64,000 nt of DNA. It comes from CAZEJS01 sp964512645. GTDB lineage: Bacteria; Actinomycetota; Geothermincolia; Fen-727; Anoxymicrobiaceae. Position numbers and translations under genes: made by a program. Below, one piece after another: positions 41,639 through 50,090 of the stretch; position 1 is the first letter of the stretch, and every line of letters begins with the position of its first letter. The stretch covers positions 129,489 to 193,488 of the forward strand of contig CAZEJS010000001.1 in NCBI GenBank assembly GCA_964512645.1. The letters are read 5' to 3'. A model generated the notes under the pieces. That model was given only the letters and a program-made list of their open reading frames with translations. It did no database searches and had not been told where the DNA came from.

Positions 41639-44503
41639 CTACGGGGCCGGCGGGCCCGAATCTCCGTACATGGCGCGCTCGGCGACAACCGGCCGGCTCC
41701 CCACAACCCGGGTGGAGACCTCCCATTCCCCGGGGACGAAGTCGGCGATGTTGTAGGTCCTGCGGCTGCGGGGCCCCAGCACCTCCGAAGGCCCCCCGAC
41801 CGGCCCCGCCGGTGTCATGTACGTGATGGTCACCTGCGCGGGCGCCTCGCCGGGGTTCTGCACCAGCACCCAGCTCTCGAACCCGGTGTTGGTGCACCCC
41901 TCCGCGAGGTACCACGTTCTCGCGGGCGCAGGTACGCCCACAGAAGCGTGTCCCCAGGTGCGCTTGTTCCCGTAGACCGCCCGCTCGGCGACGACGCCCT
42001 GATCCGAATGGACCCGGGTGGAAACGGACCACTCCGAAGGCAGGAATTCGGCGACGTCGAAGGTCTTCCTGGAGTTGGCCGGAAGCACCACCGCGGGACC
42101 GTCCACCTCGCCGTGCTCGGTCATGTAAGTCAGTTCCACCCTGGCAGGGACGTCCCCGGGGTTCTGGACCAGCACCCAGGTCTCGAAGCCTCCGTTGGTG
42201 CAGCCCTCTGCCAGGTACCAGTCGCTGGCGGGGGCGGGGGCGCCGACGGAATCGTGCCCGAAGGTGCGGTGGTTGCCGTACATCGCGCGCTCGGCGATCA
42301 CCGGCGCGTCCGAACTCACCCGCGTGGACACCGACCATTCACGAGGCACCGTGTCGGCCACGTTGAAGGTAGCCCGCGAGTTCGCGGGGACTCTCGCCCT
42401 GGGGCCGTTCTTCGGCCCCGAGGGCGTCATGTACTCGAGGCTCACCTCCGCGGGTGCGCCGTTGGGGTTCTGGACCAGCACCCAGGTCTCGAAGCCTCCG
42501 TTGGTGCAGCCTTCGGCGAGGTACCACGTCGGGGAAGCCGCGGGAACCCCCACCGAATCGGTACCCAGAACGCGCCCTTTTCCGTACATCGCGCGCTCCG
42601 CGACCACCCCGACGTCGGACGTCACCTCGGTGGACACCGACCATTCGCCGGGCACGATGTCCGCCACGTTGAATGTGGCGCGCGAACCGGGCCCGATCGT
42701 CGCCGCCGGACCTTCCACCGCCCCGCGGCCGGTCATGTAAGTCAGCTTCACGTGGGCCGCAGCGCTCGAATCGGGGTTCTGGACCAGCACCCAGGTTTCG
42801 AAGCCGCCCGCGGTCGAGCCCTCGGCCAGGAACCACCGTCTGGCAGGCGCGGACACGCCCACCGAATCGTGCCCCCACTCCCGGGTGGTGGGTCCGGGCA
42901 CCGGACCGGAATCCCCGCTGCCGCCGATCCGGTCCGTGTAACTGCCGTAAGCGCGGCTGCTGCCGCTCACGAAACCCTGCCCGAGGACGCTGATGTCGGC
43001 GGTGGAACCGCTGCGAAGCGCCTTGACGTTCCAGGAAACCGAACCCGTGGAGCCGCTCGACGAGACACCGCTCACCGGCTGCTCGACCCCGGGGACGAGC
43101 ACCTGGAACCCCGGGGCCCTCAGCGCGGCTGCCGACGCCGAAGCGTAGTACTGGCCGCCCATGGGGTCCGGCCCCAGGTAAGAGACGTCGGCGTTAACCG
43201 TAAAGACCTGTTTCGCCTTGACCGTGACCGGCTTGAAGACGTCGACGGTCCAGGGGGCGCACACCATGCCCCACCGTTGCGAGTACGTCCACAGGTTGTC
43301 GACGAACTCCGTCTGGTTGAACACGACGTCCGGCCCCGAGGGATAACCGGTGTACCAGGGGTCGTGGACTACCAGGGCGTTGAGGGAATCGTTGTAGCCT
43401 TTGACGACGCGGAAGTGCCCCGAGCGCGTATCCGCGGAGTACCACGTCAGGGCGACCACCGGCAGGTCCTGCGAAACCAGCTCCTTGAGGTCGGAGTACC
43501 GCCTGGCGAACAGCGGCCCCCCGGTCTCCCAGAACCTGCATGTCATTCCGTAACCGAGCGGCCTGCCGGTGTACCCCAGGAGCGACGGGTCCTGGATTGA
43601 CGCGCTCTCGCTCGAGAAGTGCGCCGCCCTCGCCAGGTCGTCGGCGTATACACCGTAGCTGCGGCTCTGGTCGGCGACTCCCGCTATCTCGCGCTGCTGG
43701 ACCTCCGGGCCGAAGTAGTCGAACACCATCTGCAGCGCCGCGGGCCCGCACCACCAGTCCGTCTCCTGCGCGTGGTACGGGACCCCGGGGATGTCGTAGG
43801 CGGACGGAGCGCCGGCGCCCGCCGGGGCGCCGGCTCGCTGCGGGGCGGGGGCGGCCGCGTGCGGCACGGGCGCGGGGTTCCGAAACATCGAGGGGGCGCA
43901 GGGGCTGGCCACTCCCACCCCCGGCGACCTGCCGGGGACCTCCCCGGACAGAACGGCGGGCCCGCGCTCGAAAGCCGGCACGTAGACGCCGCCTCCCGGC
44001 CCGTGAAAATACCAGTAGATGCCTTTGTCGGTCGCCCGCCGCAACTGCGGGGGGCCCAGTCGCGAGAAGGCGCGTCCCGCCTTCAGAAGCGCCGCCGAAG
44101 CAATCGTCCGGGCGCGCCCGGGGCTTACCGGCGGGAAACTGCCGCGATCGTACCGGCAGTACCAGTGCCAGCCGCCGTCCGCGGCGTCGATCCCGATCGT
44201 CGCGACGGTCGCGCCTCCCGCCACCACCGGGACGATATACTCGGCGGGCTTTCCGTCTCCGCCGCGAAGCAGCAGCGGCGCCCCTGCCGCGGCGCCCTTC
44301 CACCCGGACATGCCGCCCGGGGCGTTTCCCTGTCCGGCGGCGGCGGCGATCAACTCCGCGGCGGCGGCCCTGGCGCCTGACACTCCGGGGGCGGGACCCG
44401 CGGAGGCCGACGCCGCCGGGGTGAAAGCGAGCAGCAGCAGCGCCGCCACCGCGGCGGCCAGAAACAACTGAATGCGCGTTTGTCGCTCCACGATCGCTCT
44501 CAC
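41639..44503 (-). CDS. secreted C39-like cysteine-peptidase protein with four C-terminal repeats
   Basis: About 954 residues. Signal peptide (about 8-35, ending ASASA), a domain of unknown type (40-195), a papain-like C39_2 domain (about 235-400) with Cys252 in WWCGPAAL and His363 in SGHFRVV, a linker domain, then four tandem repeats of about 100 residues. Each repeat carries WYLAEGCTNGGFETWVLVQN, a TYMT strand, a FNVAD motif and VVAERAMYG. GTG start at 44503, two bases after the methyltransferase stop. The repeats probably form beta-sandwich surface modules; the peptidase could process secreted substrates (inference). It is the distal gene of the minus-strand flavoprotein operon. Confidence 0.85.
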   Translation of the reverse strand: MRAIVERQTRIQLFLAAAVAALLLLAFTPAASASAGPAPGVSGARAAAAELIAAAAGQGNAPGGMSGWKGAAAGAPLLLRGGDGKPAEYIVPVVAGGATVATIGIDAADGGWHWYCRYDRGSFPPVSPGRARTIASAALLKAGRAFSRLGPPQLRRATDKGIYWYFHGPGGGVYVPAFERGPAVLSGEVPGRSPGVGVASPCAPSMFRNPAPVPHAAAPAPQRAGAPAGAGAPSAYDIPGVPYHAQETDWWCGPAALQMVFDYFGPEVQQREIAGVADQSRSYGVYADDLARAAHFSSESASIQDPSLLGYTGRPLGYGMTCRFWETGGPLFARRYSDLKELVSQDLPVVALTWYSADTRSGHFRVVKGYNDSLNALVVHDPWYTGYPSGPDVVFNQTEFVDNLWTYSQRWGMVCAPWTVDVFKPVTVKAKQVFTVNADVSYLGPDPMGGQYYASASAAALRAPGFQVLVPGVEQPVSGVSSSGSTGSVSWNVKALRSGSTADISVLGQGFVSGSSRAYGSYTDRIGGSGDSGPVPGPTTREWGHDSVGVSAPARRWFLAEGSTAGGFETWVLVQNPDSSAAAHVKLTYMTGRGAVEGPAATIGPGSRATFNVADIVPGEWSVSTEVTSDVGVVAERAMYGKGRVLGTDSVGVPAASPTWYLAEGCTNGGFETWVLVQNPNGAPAEVSLEYMTPSGPKNGPRARVPANSRATFNVADTVPREWSVSTRVSSDAPVIAERAMYGNHRTFGHDSVGAPAPASDWYLAEGCTNGGFETWVLVQNPGDVPARVELTYMTEHGEVDGPAVVLPANSRKTFDVAEFLPSEWSVSTRVHSDQGVVAERAVYGNKRTWGHASVGVPAPARTWYLAEGCTNTGFESWVLVQNPGEAPAQVTITYMTPAGPVGGPSEVLGPRSRRTYNIADFVPGEWEVSTRVVGSRPVVAERAMYGDSGPPAP
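41657..42882 (-). repeat. four tandem repeat units of about 300 bp
   Basis: Four in-frame units beginning at W/L/F-G-x-x-SVGxxAPA and sharing the AEGxTxxGFExWVLVQNP core. The nucleotide identity is visible by eye in the segments around 41872, 42172, 42472 and 42772 (ACCAGCACCCAGGTCTCGAA type). The related module in the 59-63 kb protein has the same core. Confidence 0.9.
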
Positions 44504-44504
44504 C

Positions 44505-45356
44505 TCACCGGACTGATGGGCGTGTACCCCACACGAGAAGCCCGGGGACCCGGACAGCGAGATCGCCCCGGCACGCCTGGGCGGCGAACCGCTCCGCGCC
44601 GCGAAGCACACGCTCCCCGCCGAACTCGGCTTCGAGCACGGAGAAGGCGGACAGCTCTCCCGGGAGGTCTCTCAGGTACTCCCCGGCAACGTCTTCCGGG
44701 TCCCTGCCCTCCATGGTAACCGTAAAGTGGAGCGCCAGCGAGTCGTTCTCCCCGAAGCCGGCTTCACGAAAGGCGTCCCGGAGGGCGGCCCTGTCCAGCG
44801 AATACGACGTGCGCTTCTCCCGGAGGGTTCTCTCCATGAGCGCGACCTCCTCGTCGAGCCGCACACCCTCCCGGCTCGCCACCACCTCCGCTTCAACCTG
44901 CAGCGGTTCGAACACGCTGTAACGGCCTCCGGGAGCCAGGACCCGCCTCATCTCCCGGAGCGCGGCGACCACGTCCGTGGTGTAGATGAACGCGGAGCGG
45001 CAGAGCGCGCAGTCGCACGACGCGGTCTTCAGAGGGAGCGAAGTCAGGTCACCCACACAGGCGGTCAGGTTCGAAAGGGAGCCCTCGCGGGCCCGCAGGA
45101 CCAGCACCTCCAGGCACGCCGCGCTGGAGTCCACCGCGATGACCTTCCCGCGCGGCCCGACCAGGCGCGCTGCCTTGAGCGAAAGCAGGCCGGTGCCGGC
45201 GCCCAGGTCGGCCACCGTCTCCCCGGGACGCGGGCCGACCCTGTCGATGACGTGAAAGGCGATGCGGTCGAGCCACTCGCGCTCCCCCGGCGGTGCTTCC
45301 CGCTCGAGGGAGCCCAGCCACCCGGCCCAGCCACCCCTGTCTTCCGGCGCCTCCAA
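44505..45356 (-). CDS. class I SAM-dependent methyltransferase
   Basis: 283 residues with the Rossmann SAM site: motif I VADLGAGTGLLSLKAA, acidic VIAVDSSAAC, post-I GDLTSLPL, motif III VLAPGGRYSVFEPL. The form is that of UbiE/COQ5-like enzymes acting on small hydrophobic acceptors, but no substrate signature is clear. The TTG start at 45356 has a weak ribosome site, so the exact N-terminus is uncertain. It lies ten bases after the CrtI-like gene and two before the C39-like gene, so one transcript is likely. Confidence 0.85.
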   Translation of the reverse strand: MEAPEDRGGWAGWLGSLEREAPPGEREWLDRIAFHVIDRVGPRPGETVADLGAGTGLLSLKAARLVGPRGKVIAVDSSAACLEVLVLRAREGSLSNLTACVGDLTSLPLKTASCDCALCRSAFIYTTDVVAALREMRRVLAPGGRYSVFEPLQVEAEVVASREGVRLDEEVALMERTLREKRTSYSLDRAALRDAFREAGFGENDSLALHFTVTMEGRDPEDVAGEYLRDLPGELSAFSVLEAEFGGERVLRGAERFAAQACRGDLAVRVPGLLVWGTRPSVR

Positions 45357-45366
45357 GCGCGACCGC

Positions 45367-46818
45367 TCAGCTCACCAGGCTGGCGACCAGCATGCCGCTC
45401 GCAGTGCCCTGCTCGGTTCCGACCCCGCGGCCGCCGGCGTCGCATCCGACAACCCACAGGCCCTCGACCGGCAGCTTCGGGTGCGGCTTCGAGGCGCCGA
45501 CCTGGCCGGGTATCTGCCCCAGCCCGATGCACTCGCCGGTGCCTTTCCGGCTGATGCGGTTGGTGTCCTTGTTGGTGATGCGGCTCCTGGCGACGACACG
45601 CTTCTCAACCTCGGGGAAGAAGCTGAAGTACTTCTGCTCGGCTATGTCGAGCATCTTCTGGCTCCTGTCCTCCTGGTCCACTTCGTTGGAGGTCGCCACG
45701 CCTATCATGATGAGCTGGTGCCCCGGCGGCGCCAGCGTGGGGTCCCACTCCGTGGGGATGGGGCCGAAGATGAACGGGTCGGAAGGCAATCCGCCGGGTA
45801 CGTCGCAGTAGGCGAATATCTCGTCGGGGTCAACCTGGGGGATCGGAAAGAACGACGGGGCCTTGAGGTCTATGACCCTCCTGTCGAGGAACAGCTTGCT
45901 GGCTATCCAGGAGTAGGAGAGCTCGAGGGAATCGACGTAGTCCACGTATTCGCCCGGGAAACTGCTCTCCCCGGCGAGCTTCACCGTCTGCTTGAGACCC
46001 GCGTTGGACACCACCACGTCGGCTGGGTAGTGACGGCCGTCGGAGCCCAACACCCCGGTGACCCTGTCCCCCTCCACGGTTATCTCCTTCGCCGCGACGC
46101 CGAGCACCAGGTCGCCTCCGTCGCGCTTGAAGGCCCGCATGAAGGAGCGGGGCACGCCGATGGCGCCGCCCCGGGGGACACCCAGCGTGCCGCAGCGGAA
46201 GATGTCGGAAACGACCAGGATGAACTCGCCGGCCGACGACTTGTTGTACGGTTCGACCAGTAGCAGCATGGACAGGCAGTTGAGCGCCCCGTGAACGCCG
46301 GCGTCATCGGTGAACTGGTGCAGGAAATCCCGGGTGGTGACGTCGTCGTACTTGGCCACTATCCCCGGAAGCGCCCTGGCGACCCCGGCCAGCTCGCGCA
46401 GCATGCCGGGAAACCCGAAGCTCTTCAGCGAGCGGCGCAGCGAGTTGAGCACGTCGATCTTCTGCCTGCCGGTTATGTTGGCCATCAGGACCTCTTTGAG
46501 GGCGGCGGGGCTGGCGGGCTTCTGGTAGAGATAGAAGAAGCCTTTCTCGTTCATCCACATGGTCTCGCTGGGATCGCGCATCAGCCACGGCTGGGCGATC
46601 CCCAGCTCGCGGGCGGTCCGCCCGTGCGGCCCCGAAGGACCGGTTGCGAACATATGGATGCCGGTGTCGACCTTGAAGCCGTTCTCTTCGTACGTCGAAC
46701 ACTTGCCGCCGATGAAATTGTTCTGCTCGAGTACGGTGACGTCCATTCCCCTGCTCGCCAGCAGGGCCGCGCAGGAGCTTCCACCGGGCCCGGTGCCGAT
46801 CACCACTACCTTTTTCAT
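45367..46818 (-). CDS. CrtI-like FAD-dependent oxidoreductase (phytoene desaturase/saturase family) A
   Basis: 483 residues. N-terminal FAD motif VVVIGTGPGGSSCAALLASRG, then GGKCSTYEENGFKVDTGIHMF, and a C-terminal GLWVVGCDAGGRGVGTEQGTASG. This is the phytoene desaturase, carotenoid isomerase and retinol saturase superfamily, acting on polyene or isoprenoid substrates. The C-terminus has DAGGRGVGTE rather than the usual GAxTHPGGG, so the active-site end is divergent. It follows the 46934-48004 flavoprotein by about 115 bases. A second family member ends the opposite operon (55409). Confidence 0.85.
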   Translation of the reverse strand: MKKVVVIGTGPGGSSCAALLASRGMDVTVLEQNNFIGGKCSTYEENGFKVDTGIHMFATGPSGPHGRTARELGIAQPWLMRDPSETMWMNEKGFFYLYQKPASPAALKEVLMANITGRQKIDVLNSLRRSLKSFGFPGMLRELAGVARALPGIVAKYDDVTTRDFLHQFTDDAGVHGALNCLSMLLLVEPYNKSSAGEFILVVSDIFRCGTLGVPRGGAIGVPRSFMRAFKRDGGDLVLGVAAKEITVEGDRVTGVLGSDGRHYPADVVVSNAGLKQTVKLAGESSFPGEYVDYVDSLELSYSWIASKLFLDRRVIDLKAPSFFPIPQVDPDEIFAYCDVPGGLPSDPFIFGPIPTEWDPTLAPPGHQLIMIGVATSNEVDQEDRSQKMLDIAEQKYFSFFPEVEKRVVARSRITNKDTNRISRKGTGECIGLGQIPGQVGASKPHPKLPVEGLWVVGCDAGGRGVGTEQGTASGMLVASLVS

Positions 46819-46933
46819 CCGCTCCTCCTTCCAGAGGGTCGTTGTCTTTCCGCTTCTTTCCGCTCAACGCTGGCCGTTCGCCGGTCCACCCCGAAGAAGT
46901 GGAAATATCAGTGGGAAGCGAACGACCCCTTTT

Positions 46934-48004
46934 TCAGGCGATGTTCTTCCAGCCGGGCATCACGCGCTTGGCCACCTCGGCCGCCACCGGCAAATCGAAC
47001 GCGTGGCGGAACGCCATCGGCAGCACGCGCTTCTGCAGGGCGTGGGGCGCGAGCCCGGAGACCTTCTTGGCGAGGTACGCCGAGGCGAAAGAGGAGGTCG
47101 CCTTCTTGAACTCCTCGTAAGCGCGCGCCTTGTCGGTGACCGCCATCGCCGCGATCTTCCCCGAGACCATCGCCCCGAGCATCCCGAAGAACATGTAGGA
47201 CTCCATGCAGCCCGAGAGCGTCCCGGCGAGGATCTTGTTCCCGGCGAAAAGCCTGGGGGTGCGTATCGAGGCCGCGGGCACCGGGAAGGTGAAATGGCTC
47301 CACGACTTGAACTCGATCCCCTCGGAGAGATAGGCCTGCTCCTCGAACATCTTGAGGGTGTCCTTCCCTATCGGGTCCCGCTGGAAGACGTGGGCGAACT
47401 GGATGCCGTTCGTCGAGGCGGTATAGGCGTAGTCGCGGGTGAACTCCCCGTGGTACACCGTGACGTGGTTGCTCTCCTCGTCGGCGATCGTCTGCCGGGC
47501 GACGAAGTGAAAAGAGGTCTTGTACGGAACCCGGCACGCGTCGAACGCCTCGAAGTGAAGGCCCGTCGCCAGGATGGTGTCCGCGGGAAGCCGCGCCACG
47601 TCGTCGTTGGACATGACCGCGCGGCCGAACTCGAACTTCACCCCTTCGGCGAGGGCGATTTTATAGAGATAGGAGTCGAGCGACGTGGACCGCGGCCCCC
47701 TCTCGATCATGTACGATGAGATCGCGTCCATGTCCACGGGTATCATCTCCCCGTAGGCGACGACCCTGCCGACCTGGAACGGCGCCACGGCCGGCCCCGC
47801 GGCGGCCGGGCTGAAGTCGATTCCCGTGTAGCGCTCGAGGCCCTCGAGGTGCATCGGAGTGCCCTCGGGGGATGGGTGGTACAGGCCCGTCCCGCCTATG
47901 CGCGCCTCCCTTTCCAGCACCAGCACTTCACGGCCTTCTCGGGCAAGGTTGATAGCGGCCACTAACCCGGACAGCCCTGCCCCGACGATAATATTATCGG
48001 CCAT
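46934..48004 (-). CDS. FAD/NAD-fold oxidoreductase, cluster paralogue 1
   Basis: 356 residues. FAD motif IIVGAGLSGLVAAINLAREG, LEREARIGG, a mid-region LPADTILATGLHFEAF and a C-terminal NKILAGTLSGCMES...FFGMLGAMVSGKIAAMA. Clearly paralogous to the proteins at 53136 and 54245, which share the KILAGTL and FxGMxGxxVxGxIAA blocks. Each keeps a C-terminal helical tail of about 60 residues that may rest on a membrane (inference). No catalytic residue can be assigned. First gene of the minus-strand arm of the divergent cluster. Confidence 0.8.
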   Translation of the reverse strand: MADNIIVGAGLSGLVAAINLAREGREVLVLEREARIGGTGLYHPSPEGTPMHLEGLERYTGIDFSPAAAGPAVAPFQVGRVVAYGEMIPVDMDAISSYMIERGPRSTSLDSYLYKIALAEGVKFEFGRAVMSNDDVARLPADTILATGLHFEAFDACRVPYKTSFHFVARQTIADEESNHVTVYHGEFTRDYAYTASTNGIQFAHVFQRDPIGKDTLKMFEEQAYLSEGIEFKSWSHFTFPVPAASIRTPRLFAGNKILAGTLSGCMESYMFFGMLGAMVSGKIAAMAVTDKARAYEEFKKATSSFASAYLAKKVSGLAPHALQKRVLPMAFRHAFDLPVAAEVAKRVMPGWKNIA

Positions 48005-48028
48005 TTGCTCCCCCCTGACCCGAGTTTG

Positions 48029-48083
48029 ACTAACTGATAGTATAACTGCACTCCCGGGTCAATTGACAAGTCCACTAACCTGA
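48029..48083. promoter_or_regulatory. repeated candidate operators in the divergent control region
   Basis: ACTAACTGA (48029-48037) and ACTAACCTGA (48074-48083) are direct repeats 45 bases apart, about four helical turns; a partial third copy (ACTAATAA) follows. The first contains an inverted pair ACTA-N5-TAGT, and between them lies the palindrome GTCAATTGAC (48058-48067). These sit over both promoters. A regulator binding here could control both arms; none is encoded nearby. Confidence 0.45.
48039..48044 (-). promoter_or_regulatory. -10 element for the minus arm (flavoprotein operon)
   Basis: TATACT on the minus strand, about 35 bases before the start at 48004, with TTGTCA or TGTCAA at 18-19 bases further upstream (overlapping the palindrome). 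Spacing is slightly long. Confidence 0.45.
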
Positions 48084-48091
48084 ACTAATAA
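48063..48091 (+). promoter_or_regulatory. promoter for the plus arm (SCP2 operon)
   Basis: A perfect TTGACA (48063-48068), 17-base spacer and TAATAA/AATAAT (48086-48092). Transcripts would have a leader of about 125 bases before the SCP2 start. Its -35 is inside the palindrome GTCAATTGAC. Confidence 0.65.
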
Positions 48092-48224
48092 TAATGCGCC
48101 GACCGGGCCACCCGGTGTGCCGGCGGCTACACGGCGAGGGCGTCCTGGCCACGTCGAGCTGAGTGCGCTCCGGGCGCCGCTTTTCGGAAACGACCGATCG
48201 TTGCATGCGAAAGGAGACGCGGGA

Positions 48225-48644
48225 ATGCCATACTTCAGTGACATCCAGCCGTTCTACGACGCGCTCGGACAACTGTTCGAGCAACTGTCGTCCGACCCCG
48301 CCATCAAGGAGAAGGCCGTCGCTTCGAACCTCCTGGTGCGCTTTGTCTACAACGAACCCGAGGGCGAGGTGTGGATCGACTGCCGCGGCGACGACATGCT
48401 GCTGCTCCCGGGGACGCAGGATTTCACCGACCCCGACGCCACGCTGAAGATGGCGACGGACGTCGCGCACAAGTTCTGGCTGGGCAAGCTGAACCTCATA
48501 AAGGCGCTGACCGTGGGTGACATCGAGTCCGAGGGCTCCGTGCCCAAGCTGCTGAAGATGCTCCCCGTGATCAAGCCCGCCTTCAAGATATACCCCGGCA
48601 TACTCACCGAGAAAGGGATGGCGGACATCGTAGACGTCAGCTGA
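48225..48644 (+). CDS. SCP2 sterol/lipid-carrier domain protein
   Basis: 139 residues forming one SCP2 domain: strand VRFVYNEPEGEVWIDC, DFTDPDATLKMATDVAHKFWLGKLNLIKAL (family form: x-D-A-x-x-x-x-S/A-x-x-x-x-x-x-x-x-G), and a C-terminal helical part VIKPAFKIYPGIL. SCP2 domains bind acyl-CoA, fatty acids, sterols or other hydrophobic molecules in a tunnel. AGGAG precedes the ATG at 48225. As first gene of the plus arm it suggests that the flavoenzymes act on a carried lipid-like substrate (inference). Confidence 0.85.
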   Translation: MPYFSDIQPFYDALGQLFEQLSSDPAIKEKAVASNLLVRFVYNEPEGEVWIDCRGDDMLLLPGTQDFTDPDATLKMATDVAHKFWLGKLNLIKALTVGDIESEGSVPKLLKMLPVIKPAFKIYPGILTEKGMADIVDVS

Positions 48645-48680
48645 GCCGCCACTGGCGGCCGCGACGACCTGGAGGAGCTT

Positions 48681-50087
48681 ATGAACGGCAATGGAAGCGC
48701 CACAAAAGAGCTGAAGAGACTGCTCGGGGAGGGCAACGTGCGCACTGGAGCGCAGGCCCTCTCGTCGTATTTCGCCGAACCGGTCACGGGTGCGGACCTC
48801 ACCGTGGTCAGGCCGCAGAGCGTGGACCGTCTCTCGGACGTGGCAGCGTTCTCCCACGAGAACGAGATACCCCTCTTCTCTATCAAGCGCAGGACGGACG
48901 GGGGCAACCTCAACGGCAAGAAGGGCATCCTCGTTGACACCTCGGGGCTGAACCAGATCAAGAAGATCGACGTGCGCAATCTGACCGCGAACGTGTACGC
49001 AGGGGTCACCTTCGAGCAGCTCTCAAAGGAGCTGGCCAAGGAGAACCAGCGTCTTCTCTACCCCCTCGCGGGGACCTCGCCGTACATCGTGAGGTCCTAC
49101 ATCGACCGTGACGTGCTTATAGGCGAAGGCGGCTACCGCCACCCGCACATCTCGATATTCCACGCCATGATGGCAAGCGGAGAGGTGTGGGTGTCCGGTT
49201 CGCAGCAGCTCACCGACGAGGGGCACGCCGACTTCCGGGAGGACCAGGGCCCGCAGTTCTCGCCTTTCTTCGGCGCCTCGGAAGACATTTACGGCATACC
49301 GTACTACGGCATCATCTACACCTACCCCAACCGCGAGGAGCGCAGGCTCATCGCCTTCGGGTTCGACGAGCTCGAGCCGGCGAAGGACCTGCTGTACAAG
49401 GCCAGCCGCGCCGAGTGGTGCTTCGAGTCGTTCGCCGCGAACGACCGCTACCTCTCGGTGATCCTGGCCAACGGCGACGCCTCCGCGGTGGCGGGCATCA
49501 AGAAGAAGCTCAGCCCCTGGACGGTGGTCTTTACCATGGAGCACTACCGCGACCTGGTCGACCTCTGGGAGCGCTACATCAAGGAAGCCGCCAAGGACCG
49601 GGGGGCGAAAAACCTCAAGGGCCAGGTCCCCGAGGCCTGCGAGTCCGCCCTCCAGAAGCCCTGGAACCTCTACGACCGCGACTTCTTCAAGGGCCGCACC
49701 CGGGACGTCAACTGCTACGATTACTTCCGGAACGTACCCGACGTGTTCTCCGCCATCGACGAGGCGGTGTCCTCGGCGGGCATCAAGGCCGAGGACGTCG
49801 GCAAGATAGTGGTCCCGGTCTACTTCGGGGCCAGCGCCTACTGCGAGGCGGACCTCTACTTCGACCCCAGGGACTCGAAGGCGGACGCGGCGGCGGCGGA
49901 CGCCAGGCTCAAGGCTTACGAAGCCCTGATCGCCCGCAAGTCCTTCATAGACCGTCCGCGCGGCGAGGTCGCGGAAAAGCTCTTCGCCGAGATGGACCCC
50001 TCGTACCTGAACATGCTCAAGCTCTTCAAGAGGACGGTTGACCCCAAGGGCCTGCTCAACCCCGACCAGCTACTGGAAGGAGTCTAG
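48681..50087 (+). CDS. PCMH-type FAD-binding oxidoreductase (GlcD/GlcE-like) A
   Basis: 468 residues. An N-terminal FAD-binding PCMH fold begins LTVVRPQSVDRLSDVAAFSHE; the FAD loop reads KRRTDGGNLNGKKGILVDTS, a shortened form. The cap domain ends MLKLFKRTVDPKGLLNPDQLLEG, the hallmark end of the FAD-linked oxidase C family (lactate, glycolate and related hydroxyacid or alcohol oxidases). Two tetracycline-like insertions or Cys pairs are not seen. The next gene, an HdrD-like Fe-S protein, begins four bases after the stop, as in glycolate-oxidase-type operons. Confidence 0.82.
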   Translation: MNGNGSATKELKRLLGEGNVRTGAQALSSYFAEPVTGADLTVVRPQSVDRLSDVAAFSHENEIPLFSIKRRTDGGNLNGKKGILVDTSGLNQIKKIDVRNLTANVYAGVTFEQLSKELAKENQRLLYPLAGTSPYIVRSYIDRDVLIGEGGYRHPHISIFHAMMASGEVWVSGSQQLTDEGHADFREDQGPQFSPFFGASEDIYGIPYYGIIYTYPNREERRLIAFGFDELEPAKDLLYKASRAEWCFESFAANDRYLSVILANGDASAVAGIKKKLSPWTVVFTMEHYRDLVDLWERYIKEAAKDRGAKNLKGQVPEACESALQKPWNLYDRDFFKGRTRDVNCYDYFRNVPDVFSAIDEAVSSAGIKAEDVGKIVVPVYFGASAYCEADLYFDPRDSKADAAAADARLKAYEALIARKSFIDRPRGEVAEKLFAEMDPSYLNMLKLFKRTVDPKGLLNPDQLLEGV

Positions 50088-50090
50088 ACG

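Noticed and set aside
41657..42882. Regularly spaced repeats that might suggest a CRISPR array
   Set aside because: The units are about 300 bp, in frame and coding for protein modules.
48026..48031. TTGACT as a plus-strand -35 element
   Set aside because: No -10-like hexamer lies at 16-19 bases downstream; the TTGACA at 48063 is much better placed.
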